Assembly: GCA_017303615.1 (NCBI GenBank)
Contig: JAFLCK010000005.1
Coordinates: 1-64,000 of the forward strand
DNA: 64,000 nt
Direction: 5' to 3'
Source: Obscuribacter phosphatis_A
GTDB taxonomy: Bacteria > Cyanobacteriota > Vampirovibrionia > Obscuribacterales > Obscuribacteraceae
Shown: positions 8,251 to 16,795 of the stretch, piece after piece
Layout of the letters: every line of letters begins with the position of its first letter
Position numbering within the stretch: position 1 is the stretch's first letter
The notes under the pieces: model-generated
Told to the model about the DNA's origin: nothing
Seen by the model: only the letters and a program-made list of their open reading frames with translations
Database searches by the model: none
Position numbers and translations under genes: made by a program

Positions 8251-9495
8251 TTAGCGTCTTACAAAATGAATCTGTTTGTTGTCCATATCGATTGTGTATT
8301 GATAGTTTTTCCAGAATGGTTCGCCCAAGAGCGGCAAGGTTCCGTCATGACCTTCGTCGTTGACGGCGCAGTCGACATTGGCTTGATCGATTGGTCCGAG
8401 TTTAACGCGGTTGATTGGAAAAATGCGCACCCGCCCTCTGCCTGAGACACCTTGGGTGTAGCCGATGGCGGCATCATCAGGCACTTTCAGCCCGTATTTT
8501 TCTGCCTGTTCTTGGCTGTGAAATTTTAGAGCTGAGGCTGAGTTGCCTGTGTCGAACATAACTTTACCTGGGCGTCCGTTTATTTCGACGGTCACCACTA
8601 TGCGGTTGCCGTGCTTGATAAATTCGAAGGGGACACTGTAGGCATTGCGATCTTTGCCCTGGGCGAGCCCTTTTTGCCTAAAGAATATGCTGCCGCCGCC
8701 CTGGTCGATTGTATAGTCGAACTGCTTAAAGAAAGTCTGTCCAAATAGCGGCGGCGAGCTATTGCTCTCAAGCACGCAGAGATCCATTTCTTTCTCGACC
8801 GGTCCAAGCTTGACCTTGGTTTTCATGTCCCAAAAGTTTATCAAGCTGGCATTGGCGGCCCCGCCTGTCACTCCATCGGGTTTGCCGCTCGGCGGTCTCA
8901 ACCCGATCGCTTCTAATTGATCTTTGCCGATAGTTATGCCCGGTGCACCTGTGTCGAAGACCATGTCTACAGGTCTGCCGTCCAGGGTCGGGGTGACCAT
9001 GATTGAACCGTGTTCTTTGCGGCACCTGACGGTAAATTCTTTCGGATAGCGTGGGTCAAACTTGGGGGTGCTATCTTCTTGCGAGGCGGCGGCACCAGGG
9101 GTGGTTCCTTTACCTTCGCCCTTCTGCCCGGCGGTGGCAGCACCACTATTGGTGCCGGTTGCGAGACTACTTGCGACACTGCTTGGGTCGACCTTCAAGA
9201 GAATCGATTTGGCATAGCCGCCCAGTTGTCCGTTCGGTTGAAGATTGTAGACAGCCTTGTAATAGCGCTTGGCTGCCGACATATTGCCGGTTTGCTGGCT
9301 AGCCATGGCGGCATAGTAGCTGGCATAAGCATCTTGGGGATTGCTTTTTACTACTTCTTCAAAGAGCACCAGGGACTCTTTAAACTGTTTGTTGTTATAG
9401 AGTTTGATTGCCTCTTGCAATTTAGTATCGGCAGCAAAGCTAGGCCCGCAAGCGATGAAAGAGAACAGCAAGATGCAAATCAAAATCAGACGCAT
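8251..9495 (-). CDS. Exported TPR protein with two retropepsin-like (DTG) domains
   Basis: 414 aa. Signal peptide MRLILICILLFSFIACGPSFA, then two or three TPR-like helices (AIKLYNNKQFKESLVLFEEVVKSNP) to about residue 105, then a Gly/Ala/Thr-rich linker. Two tandem clan AA aspartic-protease-like units follow, each with an intact Asp motif: VFDTGAPGITIG near 182 and MFDTGNSASALKF near 317. Each ends in a matching flap or dimer segment (LFGQTFFKQFDYTID and LLGEPFWKNYQYTID). Two DTG motifs in one chain could form a complete pepsin-like active site without dimerisation. Probably periplasmic. It sits upstream of its degenerate paralogue on the same strand. Substrate unknown. Confidence 0.82.
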   Translation of the reverse strand: MRLILICILLFSFIACGPSFAADTKLQEAIKLYNNKQFKESLVLFEEVVKSNPQDAYASYYAAMASQQTGNMSAAKRYYKAVYNLQPNGQLGGYAKSILLKVDPSSVASSLATGTNSGAATAGQKGEGKGTTPGAAASQEDSTPKFDPRYPKEFTVRCRKEHGSIMVTPTLDGRPVDMVFDTGAPGITIGKDQLEAIGLRPPSGKPDGVTGGAANASLINFWDMKTKVKLGPVEKEMDLCVLESNSSPPLFGQTFFKQFDYTIDQGGGSIFFRQKGLAQGKDRNAYSVPFEFIKHGNRIVVTVEINGRPGKVMFDTGNSASALKFHSQEQAEKYGLKVPDDAAIGYTQGVSGRGRVRIFPINRVKLGPIDQANVDCAVNDEGHDGTLPLLGEPFWKNYQYTIDMDNKQIHFVRR

Positions 9496-9510
9496 AAAGA
9501 TCCAGTTAAC

Positions 9511-9546
9511 TATCGAAATACTTATCGAGATACTTATCGGAATACC
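9511..9546. repeat. Three tandem 12-bp repeats
   Basis: TATCGAAATACT, TATCGAGATACT and TATCGGAATACC in direct succession. They lie between the start of the aspartic-protease-like gene and the terminator of the mutase gene. Confidence 0.9.
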
Positions 9547-9553
9547 TATAAAG

Positions 9554-9578
9554 AAGAGCCCGGTAGACCCGGGCTCTT
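9554..9578 (-). terminator. Intrinsic terminator downstream of the acyl-CoA mutase gene
   Basis: 10-bp perfect stem AAGAGCCCGG / CCGGGCTCTT with loop TAGAC, 10 nt past the mutase stop. T-rich bases follow on both strands (TTTTGTTT on plus, CTTCTTTAT on minus). Confidence 0.85.
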
Positions 9579-9588
9579 TTGTTTCACT

Positions 9589-11337
9589 TTATAGAACAGC
9601 GGTTTCTCTGTAGGCGCCATGCACTTCTCGCATGGCATCGCAGATTTCACCGACTGTGGCATAAGCCTCAACGCATTCAAGCAGAAGCGGGAAAGCATTC
9701 TCGTTTTTGCGCAAAGCATCTTTGAGGGCATTGAGGGTGTTATTGACCTGCTCGGCATTACGGCGCTCTTTAACAGCCTGGATGCGAGCCTTTTGTCTTT
9801 CCTCATATTGGCTGCCGATTTTCAAGATTTCAATCTTAGAACCGGGTGCTTCTTCTCTGAAGCCGTTCAATCCTACAAAGACCCGATCTTGGCTTTGCAG
9901 TTTTTGCTCGAAGCGATAAGCCGAATCGGCGATTTCTTTCATGAAGAAACCTTTTTCGATACCAGGAATGACACCACCGATTTCTTCAATCTGTTTGAAG
10001 TAGGCGTTGGCACCACGCTCAAGTTCGTCGGTTAGCCATTCGACATAATACGAACCGGCCAGGGGATCGACTACATTGCCAACACCGGTTTCGTAGGCGA
10101 TGATTTGCTGGGTACGCAGCGCAATATGGGCGGCTTTCTCGGTGGGCAGACCGAGCACTTCATCCATCGAATTGGTGTGCAACGATTGAGTGCCGCCCAG
10201 AACACCGGCTAAAGCTTCGATGGCTGTGCGGATGATGTTGTTTTCAGGCTGCGGGGCAGTGAGACTGCAACCGGCGGTCTGGGTGTGGAAGCGCAGTTTG
10301 AGGGAACGCTCGTCTTTGGCTTTGTAGTGGTCGCGCATGCGCTTGGCCCAGATGCGGCGGGCGGCGCGGTATTTGGCAATCTCTTCGAAGAAGTCGATAT
10401 GAGCATTGAAGAAGAAGGACAGTCTGGGCACGAACTCATCTACTTCCAAACCGGCTTCGATACCGGCATCGACATAGGCAAATCCGTCGGCCAAGGTGAA
10501 GGCCAGCTCTTGTACGGCGGTGGCGCCGGCTTCTCTGATGTGATAGCCCGATACCGAGATTGTATTCCACTTAGGTACATTTCTGGTGCAGAAAACCATC
10601 ATGTCCTGAATGAGCTTAAGAGCCGGTCTCGGCGGAATCAGATAGGTCTTCTGGGCGATGTACTCTTTAAATATGTCGTTTTGCAAGGTGCCGTTCAGAT
10701 TCTTCCAATCGAAGCCGCGCTTTCTTGCGTTAGCGAGGAACATGGCATAGATAATCACAGCCGGACCATTGATGGTCATCGAAGTCGACACTTTGTCGAG
10801 CGGCAGATCTTTATAGAGAATCTCCATATCTTCGAGGGTGTCGATGGCAACTCCGCAAACGCCTACTTCGCCGCAAGCTTTGGGATGGTCAGAGTCATAA
10901 CCCATGAGAGTGGGCAGATCGAAAGCTGTAGAAAGACCGGTTTGACCTTGCGCCAAGAGATACTTGAAGCGCTGGTTGGTTTCCTCTGGACCGCCGAAAC
11001 CGGCAAACTGACGCATTGTCCAGACTTTGCCCCGATACATATCGGCGTGGATGCCGCGGGTATAGGGGAAGATGCCTGGGTCGGCTAGGGCTTCGTCATA
11101 CTTCCAATCTTTTAGGTCTTCAGGACCGTAAACGCTTTTGAGCGGAATGCCCGAGAGAGTTTCATACTCTCTTTCTTTTTTAGGCTTAGCTTCAGACTTG
11201 GGCTTAGCTTCGGGCTTGGTCGTTGGCTCAGCATTTGTAGCTGCTGCAGTCGACTCTTCAGCCTGATTCGAGCTGTTCGGGCTATTAGAGCTATTTGAGC
11301 TACTAGATGCATCGCGCTTAGTCAGTTCCTTGACCAT
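9589..11337 (-). CDS. Coenzyme B12-dependent acyl-CoA mutase large subunit (methylmalonyl-CoA mutase family, isobutyryl-CoA-type residues)
   Basis: 582-aa catalytic (TIM-barrel) chain of the family that rearranges acyl-CoA carbon skeletons with adenosylcobalamin. Landmarks: FPYTRGIHADMYRG, VWTMRQFAGFG, GQTGLSTAFDLPTLMGYDSDHP, ISVSGYHIREAGA, FHTQTAG and LGGTQSLHTNSMDE. There is no cobalamin-binding domain, so a separate small subunit must exist outside the window. In methylmalonyl-CoA mutase the specificity pair is Tyr89/Arg207, in isobutyryl-CoA mutase Phe80/Gln198. Here the equivalents are Phe111 and Gln229, with the same 118-residue spacing, which suggests isobutyryl/n-butyryl-CoA. The first ~55 residues are a Ser/Asn then Lys/Pro/Glu-rich extension. 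ATG start with AGGAG upstream. It is divergent from hutU. Confidence 0.9.
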   Translation of the reverse strand: MVKELTKRDASSSSNSSNSPNSSNQAEESTAAATNAEPTTKPEAKPKSEAKPKKEREYETLSGIPLKSVYGPEDLKDWKYDEALADPGIFPYTRGIHADMYRGKVWTMRQFAGFGGPEETNQRFKYLLAQGQTGLSTAFDLPTLMGYDSDHPKACGEVGVCGVAIDTLEDMEILYKDLPLDKVSTSMTINGPAVIIYAMFLANARKRGFDWKNLNGTLQNDIFKEYIAQKTYLIPPRPALKLIQDMMVFCTRNVPKWNTISVSGYHIREAGATAVQELAFTLADGFAYVDAGIEAGLEVDEFVPRLSFFFNAHIDFFEEIAKYRAARRIWAKRMRDHYKAKDERSLKLRFHTQTAGCSLTAPQPENNIIRTAIEALAGVLGGTQSLHTNSMDEVLGLPTEKAAHIALRTQQIIAYETGVGNVVDPLAGSYYVEWLTDELERGANAYFKQIEEIGGVIPGIEKGFFMKEIADSAYRFEQKLQSQDRVFVGLNGFREEAPGSKIEILKIGSQYEERQKARIQAVKERRNAEQVNNTLNALKDALRKNENAFPLLLECVEAYATVGEICDAMREVHGAYRETAVL

Positions 11338-11449
11338 GGATAACTCCTGGGATTTTGTCCCGAAATTGGGATATGATCTCTAGCGACGCGGGAAATCCTC
11401 GTCACTACCTAATTTTTACATATTATCTCAGTAAAGAGGCATTTCTTCT

Positions 11450-13174
11450 ATGTCGCGGCAAGCAAGTGTCATGTCCGGAACCGATTTGATTAAAACAATT
11501 TTGGAAAGTAAGGAAGCTATTGAAGTGAGAGCTCCTCATGGCTCGACACTGCATACCAAAGGCTGGGTGCAAGAGGCGGCTCTGCGCATGCTGCTCAATA
11601 ACCTCGACCCAGACGTGGCTGAGAGACCTCTCGATCTTATTGTCTATGGCGGTCTAGGCAAGGCGGCGCGCAATTGGGATTGCTTCAAAGCCATCGTCAA
11701 GGCGCTCACCAAGCTGGAGTCAGATGAGACCTTACTTATCCAGAGCGGTAAGCCGGTCGGAGTATTCAAGAGTCATGCCAACGCTCCCCGAGTCTTGATT
11801 GCCAATTCCAATTTGGTTGGTCATTGGGCAACCTGGGAGCATTTCCGCGAACTAGATAAGAAAGGACTGGCCATGTATGGTCAGATGACCGCTGGTTCTT
11901 GGATATATATAGGAACCCAGGGCATTTTGCAGGGGACCTATGAAACCTTTGCATCGCTAGCCCGCAAAAACTTTGGTGGCTCACTGAAGGGACGCATAGT
12001 GCTGACCGCCGGACTGGGCGGCATGGGTGGTGCCCAACCACTGGCAATTACAATGAATGGCGGCGTGGCTCTTTGTATTGAAGTTGATGAAACTAGAATT
12101 CAAAGAAGACTAGACACCAAGTATTTGGATGTAAAAGCCGATAGCCTTGAACATGCACTCAAATTGGCTGCTGATGCCAAAGCAAAAGGCGAAGCCGTAT
12201 CAATCGGCATTCACGGCAATGCTGCCGATATCTTGCCCCGTATGCTGTCTCTGGGCTTCTTGCCCGATGCTCTCACCGATCAGACTTCGGCTCATGATCC
12301 TCTCAACGGTTATGTGCCTCTCGATGAAAGTGGCAAGCCCATGGAGCTTGGTGATGCTGCTCATCTGAGAGAGTCGCCCGAGGCTTATCTCAAACTTTCA
12401 GAGAAGGCTATAGCAAAACATGTGGAAGCCATGCTCGAGTTTCAGAAGCGCGGCGTAGTTACTTTCGATTATGGCAACAACATTCGGCAAGTGGCTTTCA
12501 ATCACGGTGTCAAAGACGCCTTCAATTTCCCAGGCTTTGTGCCGGCTTATATCAGACCTCTATTTTGCGAAGGCAAGGGACCGTTCAGATGGGCGGCTCT
12601 ATCCGGCGATCCTGCCGATATCAAAGCGATTGACGAAGCCATTCTGGAAAACTTTGCTCATGAAGAAGACCTCTGCCGTTGGATCAAAATGGCTTCTGAA
12701 AAGGTCAAGTTTCAGGGGCTGCCGGCGCGTATTTGTTGGCTTGGCTATGGCGACCGCAAGAAAATGGGCTTGATTATGAACGAGATGGTGCGCACCGGCA
12801 AGGTCAAGGCTCCTATCGTCATCGGTCGCGACCATCTTGATTCTGGTTCGGTGGCTTCTCCTAATCGCGAAACCGAGGCCATGAAAGATGGCTCTGATGC
12901 GGTAGCCGATTGGGTTTACCTCAATGCCATGATTAATGCAGTGGGCGGCGCCAGCTGGGTTTCGTTGCACCACGGCGGCGGCGTCGGCATGGGCTATTCC
13001 TTGCACTCCGGTCAGGTGATAGTTGCCGACGGCACCGACGAAGCAGCAGAAAGACTAAGTCGCGTCCTTACGACAGATCCTGGTATGGGCGTGATTCGTC
13101 ACGTTGATGCCGGCTATGATGAAGCAATTGACTTCGCCAAGAAATCGGATGTGCGGATTCCCATGTGGGAATAA
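11450..13174 (+). CDS. hutU: Urocanate hydratase (urocanase)
   Basis: Cytosolic NAD+-dependent enzyme converting urocanate to imidazolone propionate in histidine degradation. The 574-aa protein has the HutU signatures: GWVQEAALRMLLNNLDP, ETLLIQSGKPVGVF, the ANSNLVGHWATWE segment, AGLGGMGGAQPLA in the NAD domain, the catalytic-cysteine region ARICWLGYGDR and GGASWVSLHHGGGVGMG. No hutH, hutI or hutG lies nearby, so the rest of the pathway is elsewhere or absent. ATG at 11450 with AAAGAGG 10 nt upstream; ATG 11471 is an alternative. Divergent from the acyl-CoA mutase gene. Confidence 0.97.
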   Translation: MSRQASVMSGTDLIKTILESKEAIEVRAPHGSTLHTKGWVQEAALRMLLNNLDPDVAERPLDLIVYGGLGKAARNWDCFKAIVKALTKLESDETLLIQSGKPVGVFKSHANAPRVLIANSNLVGHWATWEHFRELDKKGLAMYGQMTAGSWIYIGTQGILQGTYETFASLARKNFGGSLKGRIVLTAGLGGMGGAQPLAITMNGGVALCIEVDETRIQRRLDTKYLDVKADSLEHALKLAADAKAKGEAVSIGIHGNAADILPRMLSLGFLPDALTDQTSAHDPLNGYVPLDESGKPMELGDAAHLRESPEAYLKLSEKAIAKHVEAMLEFQKRGVVTFDYGNNIRQVAFNHGVKDAFNFPGFVPAYIRPLFCEGKGPFRWAALSGDPADIKAIDEAILENFAHEEDLCRWIKMASEKVKFQGLPARICWLGYGDRKKMGLIMNEMVRTGKVKAPIVIGRDHLDSGSVASPNRETEAMKDGSDAVADWVYLNAMINAVGGASWVSLHHGGGVGMGYSLHSGQVIVADGTDEAAERLSRVLTTDPGMGVIRHVDAGYDEAIDFAKKSDVRIPMWE

Positions 13175-13243
13175 GCTTTGGTTCACCCAATTAATTTGTT
13201 TCGCCAATAATTCGGTTAGGAATAAATTGCAAATTCGAAATTG

Positions 13244-13282
13244 TGACAGCGGTTGCTGAGTGTTCTTGGCAGCCGCTTGTCA
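13244..13282 (+). terminator. Possible hutU terminator hairpin
   Basis: The arms TGACAGCGGTTGC and GGCAGCCGCTTGTCA pair with one bulge and one G-T pair. The following sequence (TTAGGTGTTTTG) is only moderately T-rich. Confidence 0.45.
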
Positions 13283-13343
13283 TTAGGTGTTTTGCACCCA
13301 GCTCTTTTGGTCAAGTTTCAAAATTTTGAATTGAGTTTTTGTC

Positions 13344-13361
13344 TTAACCGAATTCGGTTAA
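13344..13361. promoter_or_regulatory. 18-bp perfect palindrome upstream of lysC
   Basis: TTAACCGAATTCGGTTAA, self-complementary over all 18 bases. The same 18 bases form the core of the 36-bp palindrome at 35844-35879. A half-site lies 135 bp upstream (13209-13218). Likely a binding site for a dimeric repressor; the regulator is unknown. Confidence 0.65.
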
Positions 13362-13652
13362 TTCAAAAAGTGCCAATACGCTTGCATTTCAAAATAGCAG
13401 TATTGCTCGGGATCTCTTGGCAACGGGCTCTGTATTTGTCTCTTGGCAGCGGTTCTGTGTCTGCTTCTGTATATGTAAGTGACGCCAGTCAACTCAGGCA
13501 TGGTCTATTCATTAAAGAATTTTTGTCGTTGCTTCTGACAATTGGTCTTAGGGCCGGGATATCATTTGATGACGTGTCTTAATCGGGCAAAGCTAAGCCC
13601 CACGTATATTCAAAAGTATTGGTGTCTATATCCGGTCGCCCGGCAAGAGCAA

Positions 13653-14909
13653 ATGACTCGTCTAGTCCAAAAATTTGGTGGTACTTCAGTCGCCGACGTG
13701 CAAAAGATCAAGCGCGCTGCTGAGATTACTGCGCAAGCTGCCGCTGCCGGTCATGAAGTTACTACAGTGGTTTCAGCCATGGGGCATACCACCGATCATC
13801 TTATCGACCTGGCTGAGCAAGTTATGGCAGACCCTCACGGGCAAGCCTCGCGAGAAATGGATATGCTGCTTGCCACCGGAGAGCAGGTCTCGATTGCTCT
13901 TTTCACGATGGCTTTGCAGAGTCTCGGTGTCAATGCCCGCAGCTTTACTGGGGCGCAAGCCGGAATAATCACTGAAAATCGCCACGGAAGCGCCAGAATT
14001 CAAGAGGTGCGTTCAGATAAAGTAGAAGCCACGCTCTCTCGTGGTGAAGTGGCTGTTGTGGCAGGGTTTCAGGGCATTACCGAGTCTGAGGAATTGACCA
14101 CCCTAGGACGTGGTGGTTCGGATACCACGGCTGTGGCTCTGGCTGCGGCAATAGGTGCCGATCGCTGCGATATCTACACAGATGTTGAAGGTGTTTTTAC
14201 TGCTGATCCGCGAATTATTTCGGAAGCCCGCTGCTTGCCTTCGGTGAGCTATGAAGAGATGTTGGAACTAGCCTTTACGGGAGCCCAGGTGATGAACGCT
14301 AGAAGTGTTGAGCTTGCCATGGATAATCAAGTACCGATAAGAGTAAGGTCTACTTTCACCCCTGAGAATCCCGGCACTCTCATTACCCACAGAGTGGCTT
14401 CGCCCGAGTACACCATCGCCGGTATTGCCCTTGATATGAATTCGGCAGTCTTGAAGCTTAAGTCGCTCAGTGCCGTCAGTGATACCAGACCTTTAGAAGG
14501 GGTTTCTTCGCTCTTTACCAGATTGACCGAGCTAGGTATTCAGACCGATATGGTTATGGTTTTGAAGCGTGAAGACGAACCGGCTTCCGAACTGGTCTTT
14601 ACTGTAGAAAAGTCGGCTCTGGCGCGGGTGCAGCAGCTTATTGAATCGTTGGCATCGGCCCTTGGTAATCCGCTTATGCAGGTTGAGACCGACACAGCTA
14701 AAGTAAGCGTGGTCGGACGTCGCCTCACCAGTCGTCCCGAAGTAGTGGCTGGTGTTTTTGAAACTTTGAATGATGCTGAAATTCCTGTGCAGATGGTGGC
14801 TACAGGTGATATGAGGGTGAGTGTCTTGATGCCGGCTCGTTTTGGACGCGAGGCGGTTCGCAAGATACATCAAAGGTTCAACTTAGAAGAAGGCACGATT
14901 ACAGTTTAG
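13653..14909 (+). CDS. lysC: Aspartate kinase
   Basis: Cytosolic enzyme phosphorylating L-aspartate, the first step to lysine, threonine and methionine. Signatures: RLVQKFGGTSVAD at the N-terminus, LTTLGRGGSDTTAVALA, DIYTDVEGVFTADPRI, and two C-terminal ACT domains (~265-418: LEGVSSLFTRLTELGIQTDMV and VFETLNDAEIPVQMVATGDMRVSVLM), as expected for a feedback-regulated class. I start at ATG 13653, which puts the kinase motif at residue 4. Upstream in-frame starts would add 37 atypical residues. At 418 aa it is normal for the monofunctional type. The palindrome 290 bp upstream may regulate it. Confidence 0.95.
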   Translation: MTRLVQKFGGTSVADVQKIKRAAEITAQAAAAGHEVTTVVSAMGHTTDHLIDLAEQVMADPHGQASREMDMLLATGEQVSIALFTMALQSLGVNARSFTGAQAGIITENRHGSARIQEVRSDKVEATLSRGEVAVVAGFQGITESEELTTLGRGGSDTTAVALAAAIGADRCDIYTDVEGVFTADPRIISEARCLPSVSYEEMLELAFTGAQVMNARSVELAMDNQVPIRVRSTFTPENPGTLITHRVASPEYTIAGIALDMNSAVLKLKSLSAVSDTRPLEGVSSLFTRLTELGIQTDMVMVLKREDEPASELVFTVEKSALARVQQLIESLASALGNPLMQVETDTAKVSVVGRRLTSRPEVVAGVFETLNDAEIPVQMVATGDMRVSVLMPARFGREAVRKIHQRFNLEEGTITV

Positions 14910-14944
14910 TTCTAGGGTCGCTTAAGCAGTGAGATAGGTGAAAC

Positions 14945-15310
14945 ATGCCAGGTCCCGGTTTCGATAATATATTCAATAAAATGAAAGAGGTGACCAATAA
15001 GGCTGCTAGCGAGACAAATAAGGCAGCCAAAGCAGCTAAGCTGAAGATGACGGTCATGTCTCTCAACACCGAAAAGACCAGGCATTTGCAGACCGTCGGC
15101 CAGCGCACCTATACTTTATTTATTGAAAATCAGTCTATAAACGGCAAGCTGCTGCAAGAAAAAGTCTTGGAAGAACTAAAGCAGATTGAACGTATCGAAG
15201 AACGCATCAAAGAACTGGAAGCCGAAGTGGCCGAATTGCAAGGCCAGCCGGTAAACGTAACTGATGTCACGGATGGTGGCGAAGGCACATCGCCGGAGGA
15301 TAATCGCTGA
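14945..15310 (+). CDS. Hypothetical coiled-coil protein
   Basis: 121-aa soluble protein. Residues ~10-40 are Ala/Lys/Thr-rich and helical (NKAASETNKAAKAAK). Residues ~65-98 form a clear coiled coil (LLQEKVLEELKQIERIEERIKELEAEVAEL). The tail is acidic. ATG start with AGGTGA 4-5 nt upstream. Its stop overlaps the start of the next gene (TGATG), so the pair is co-translated. I recognise no named family. Confidence 0.8.
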   Translation: MPGPGFDNIFNKMKEVTNKAASETNKAAKAAKLKMTVMSLNTEKTRHLQTVGQRTYTLFIENQSINGKLLQEKVLEELKQIERIEERIKELEAEVAELQGQPVNVTDVTDGGEGTSPEDNR

Positions 15311-15957
15311 TGACTAAATCCAATAGAAATCCGCTCTCTTTGACTGGCTTTCGCGCTCTATTTCCTGCTCTCATGGCGGCGCTTATTCCAGCTTCACTTA
15401 TTCCAGCTTCACTTATTTCAGCTTCACTTATTTCGGGCGCGCTTCTTTGGGCTCAGCCCAGTCAAGCCGATGTCATTTCGCCGAGCATAGATCGAGAACA
15501 AGAAGTTTATTCCAGTGAATTGCCCAATGCCGCATTTTTTGGTCGCGGTATCAGCGGGCGCATGTCTGAGGCTTCGCATCTGCGCTTCAACGGTGAGCAA
15601 TTCTTGCTTGAAAGGCGCTACAAAGATGCCTATCGCGTGCTTAGTAAAGCCGTGCAGCTTGACTCCGGAGACCCTACTGGACACGTGCTTCTTGCTCGTT
15701 CGATGACCGGGCTTTTGCGCAAAGCCGATGGAACTTACGACGAAGACATGCTCAACCGGGTCGTGAAAGAATGGAAAATGATTGCCTATCACGATGCTGA
15801 TATCAGCGAGCAGTTTGAGGCGAAAGCGCAGCTGAGAAAGCTTGGCAAGATTGTCAAAGCCCTCAAGAAAGAAAAGCTCGAAAAGAAAGAACTCGAACAG
15901 AAAGAACTTGAAGATAAAGAGCAAGTAGCGGCAAAAGCCGGCGCTGGTCCGCAGTAA
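15310..15957 (+). CDS. Exported TPR-like protein
   Basis: 215 aa. The N-terminal signal sequence contains four copies of an ASLI-type repeat and ends near AQPSQA|DVIS. Residues ~95-135 look like a TPR unit (LLERRYKDAYRVLSKAVQLDSGDPTGHVLLARSM). The C-terminus is a Lys/Glu-rich helix (KKEKLEKKELEQKELEDKEQ). It is translationally coupled to the preceding coiled-coil gene. It meets the minus-strand lipoate-family gene tail to tail with one base between the stops. Probably periplasmic; function unknown. Confidence 0.78.
   Translation: MTKSNRNPLSLTGFRALFPALMAALIPASLIPASLISASLISGALLWAQPSQADVISPSIDREQEVYSSELPNAAFFGRGISGRMSEASHLRFNGEQFLLERRYKDAYRVLSKAVQLDSGDPTGHVLLARSMTGLLRKADGTYDEDMLNRVVKEWKMIAYHDADISEQFEAKAQLRKLGKIVKALKKEKLEKKELEQKELEDKEQVAAKAGAGPQ
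15382..15436. repeat. 15-bp tandem repeat inside a signal-peptide coding region
   Basis: CTTATTCCAGCTTCA-type units in about 3.7 copies. They encode the repeated LIPAS/LISAS motif that forms most of the hydrophobic core of the signal peptide. Confidence 0.9.
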
Positions 15958-15958
15958 T

Positions 15959-16777
15959 TCAGACCCGGTATTTTTCTGGGTCTGACTTGAGTGAATCGAC
16001 CACTTGCCATTCTTCGAAAGTGAGATCGTAAACACTAAATGTACAGTCGAAGACTTTGCTGAAGCCAAAGCCGATAGCCTCTTCCAGACTGGTTCTATCG
16101 ACATCGACCAGGTCTTTGAGGCAGGCATGCCGCTTACTGGCAAGAGCGGTTTGGCTTTCACTGTGTTCTTGATTTTCTTTTGTCTTGGCATACGAACCAA
16201 GACCAAGGGCATAAGCCATGGCGTCTTGCTTTTGATCTAAAATTACCGAACCGTGTTGCAAGAGGCTTTCTTTGCGCCTTAGCTGGGCTGAGCCCACTAG
16301 TTTCGAGCCATTGTGATGCAAGTCGGCGAGGGTGGTCGCTTCAAAGCAATCTTCATGGCTGCGATAACCGCTGTCGGCGCGGCCTAGTTCTACTTCTACG
16401 CCCAGTTTTTCTAGACCGATAATAAAGGCGCGGCAGATTTCTTTGTAGTCTTGCTGCACGCTCTTTGAGCCAACCGGGCCGACATAGCTATAGGTCAATT
16501 CGCCCTGATGCAGCACGGCGCGACCGCCTGTTGGGCGACGCACCATACCCAAGCCCAATTCTTTCAGGCGTTCGCTTACCCTTTCGCTTACCTTTTGACT
16601 ATAGCCAAAGCTCACCGCCGCCGGCTCCCAGCCATAAAAACGCAGTGTGGGCGGGCATTTTCCTCTAATGTGCAGTTCCAGCAAGGCTTCGTCTATAGCC
16701 ATATTGGTGACCGGATCTTGCACCTCATACGGTATCAGGCGAAAAGTCTTGAGACCTTTGGGAAATTCAGTTTGCAT
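15959..16777 (-). CDS. Lipoate-protein ligase / octanoyltransferase family protein (LipM-like)
   Basis: 272-aa BPL/LPL catalytic domain. Motifs: TLRFYGWEPAAVSFGYSQ, RRPTGGRAVLHQGELTYSYV, and CFEATTLADLHHNGSKLVGSAQLRRKESLLQHGSVIL. The Cys in this last segment sits where LipM-type octanoyl-ACP:protein transferases carry their catalytic Cys, so octanoyl transfer in lipoate synthesis is the best guess. A lipoate ligase (LplA) or a LipL amidotransferase remain possible. The C-terminus carries a Ser/Gln/His-rich insertion (~195-215). It follows the nucleoside phosphorylase gene by 18 nt on the same strand. Confidence 0.82.
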   Translation of the reverse strand: MQTEFPKGLKTFRLIPYEVQDPVTNMAIDEALLELHIRGKCPPTLRFYGWEPAAVSFGYSQKVSERVSERLKELGLGMVRRPTGGRAVLHQGELTYSYVGPVGSKSVQQDYKEICRAFIIGLEKLGVEVELGRADSGYRSHEDCFEATTLADLHHNGSKLVGSAQLRRKESLLQHGSVILDQKQDAMAYALGLGSYAKTKENQEHSESQTALASKRHACLKDLVDVDRTSLEEAIGFGFSKVFDCTFSVYDLTFEEWQVVDSLKSDPEKYRV

Positions 16778-16795
16778 GTGCCGCTTGCCTAGCTC

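Larger units (their letters stand above)
13175..13652. other. Long leader/intergenic region upstream of lysC (478 bp)
   Basis: Contains a bulged hairpin just after hutU, an 18-bp perfect palindrome at 13344-13361 and a matching half-site (AATTCGGTTA) at 13209-13218. A 109-codon open frame at 13253-13582 has a Leu/Ser-rich product without a plausible ribosome-binding site, and I do not call it a gene. I could not fit a lysine riboswitch consensus. Confidence 0.6.

Noticed and set aside
13253..13582. 109-codon open frame upstream of lysC
   Set aside because: No ribosome-binding site, the composition looks like translated non-coding sequence, and it covers the palindromic regulatory site. Kept as intergenic.
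15424..16212. 262-codon minus-strand open frame spanning the end of the TPR gene and the lipoate-family gene
   Set aside because: It lies antisense to the TPR gene and out of frame with the well-supported LipM-like gene. No domain is visible.
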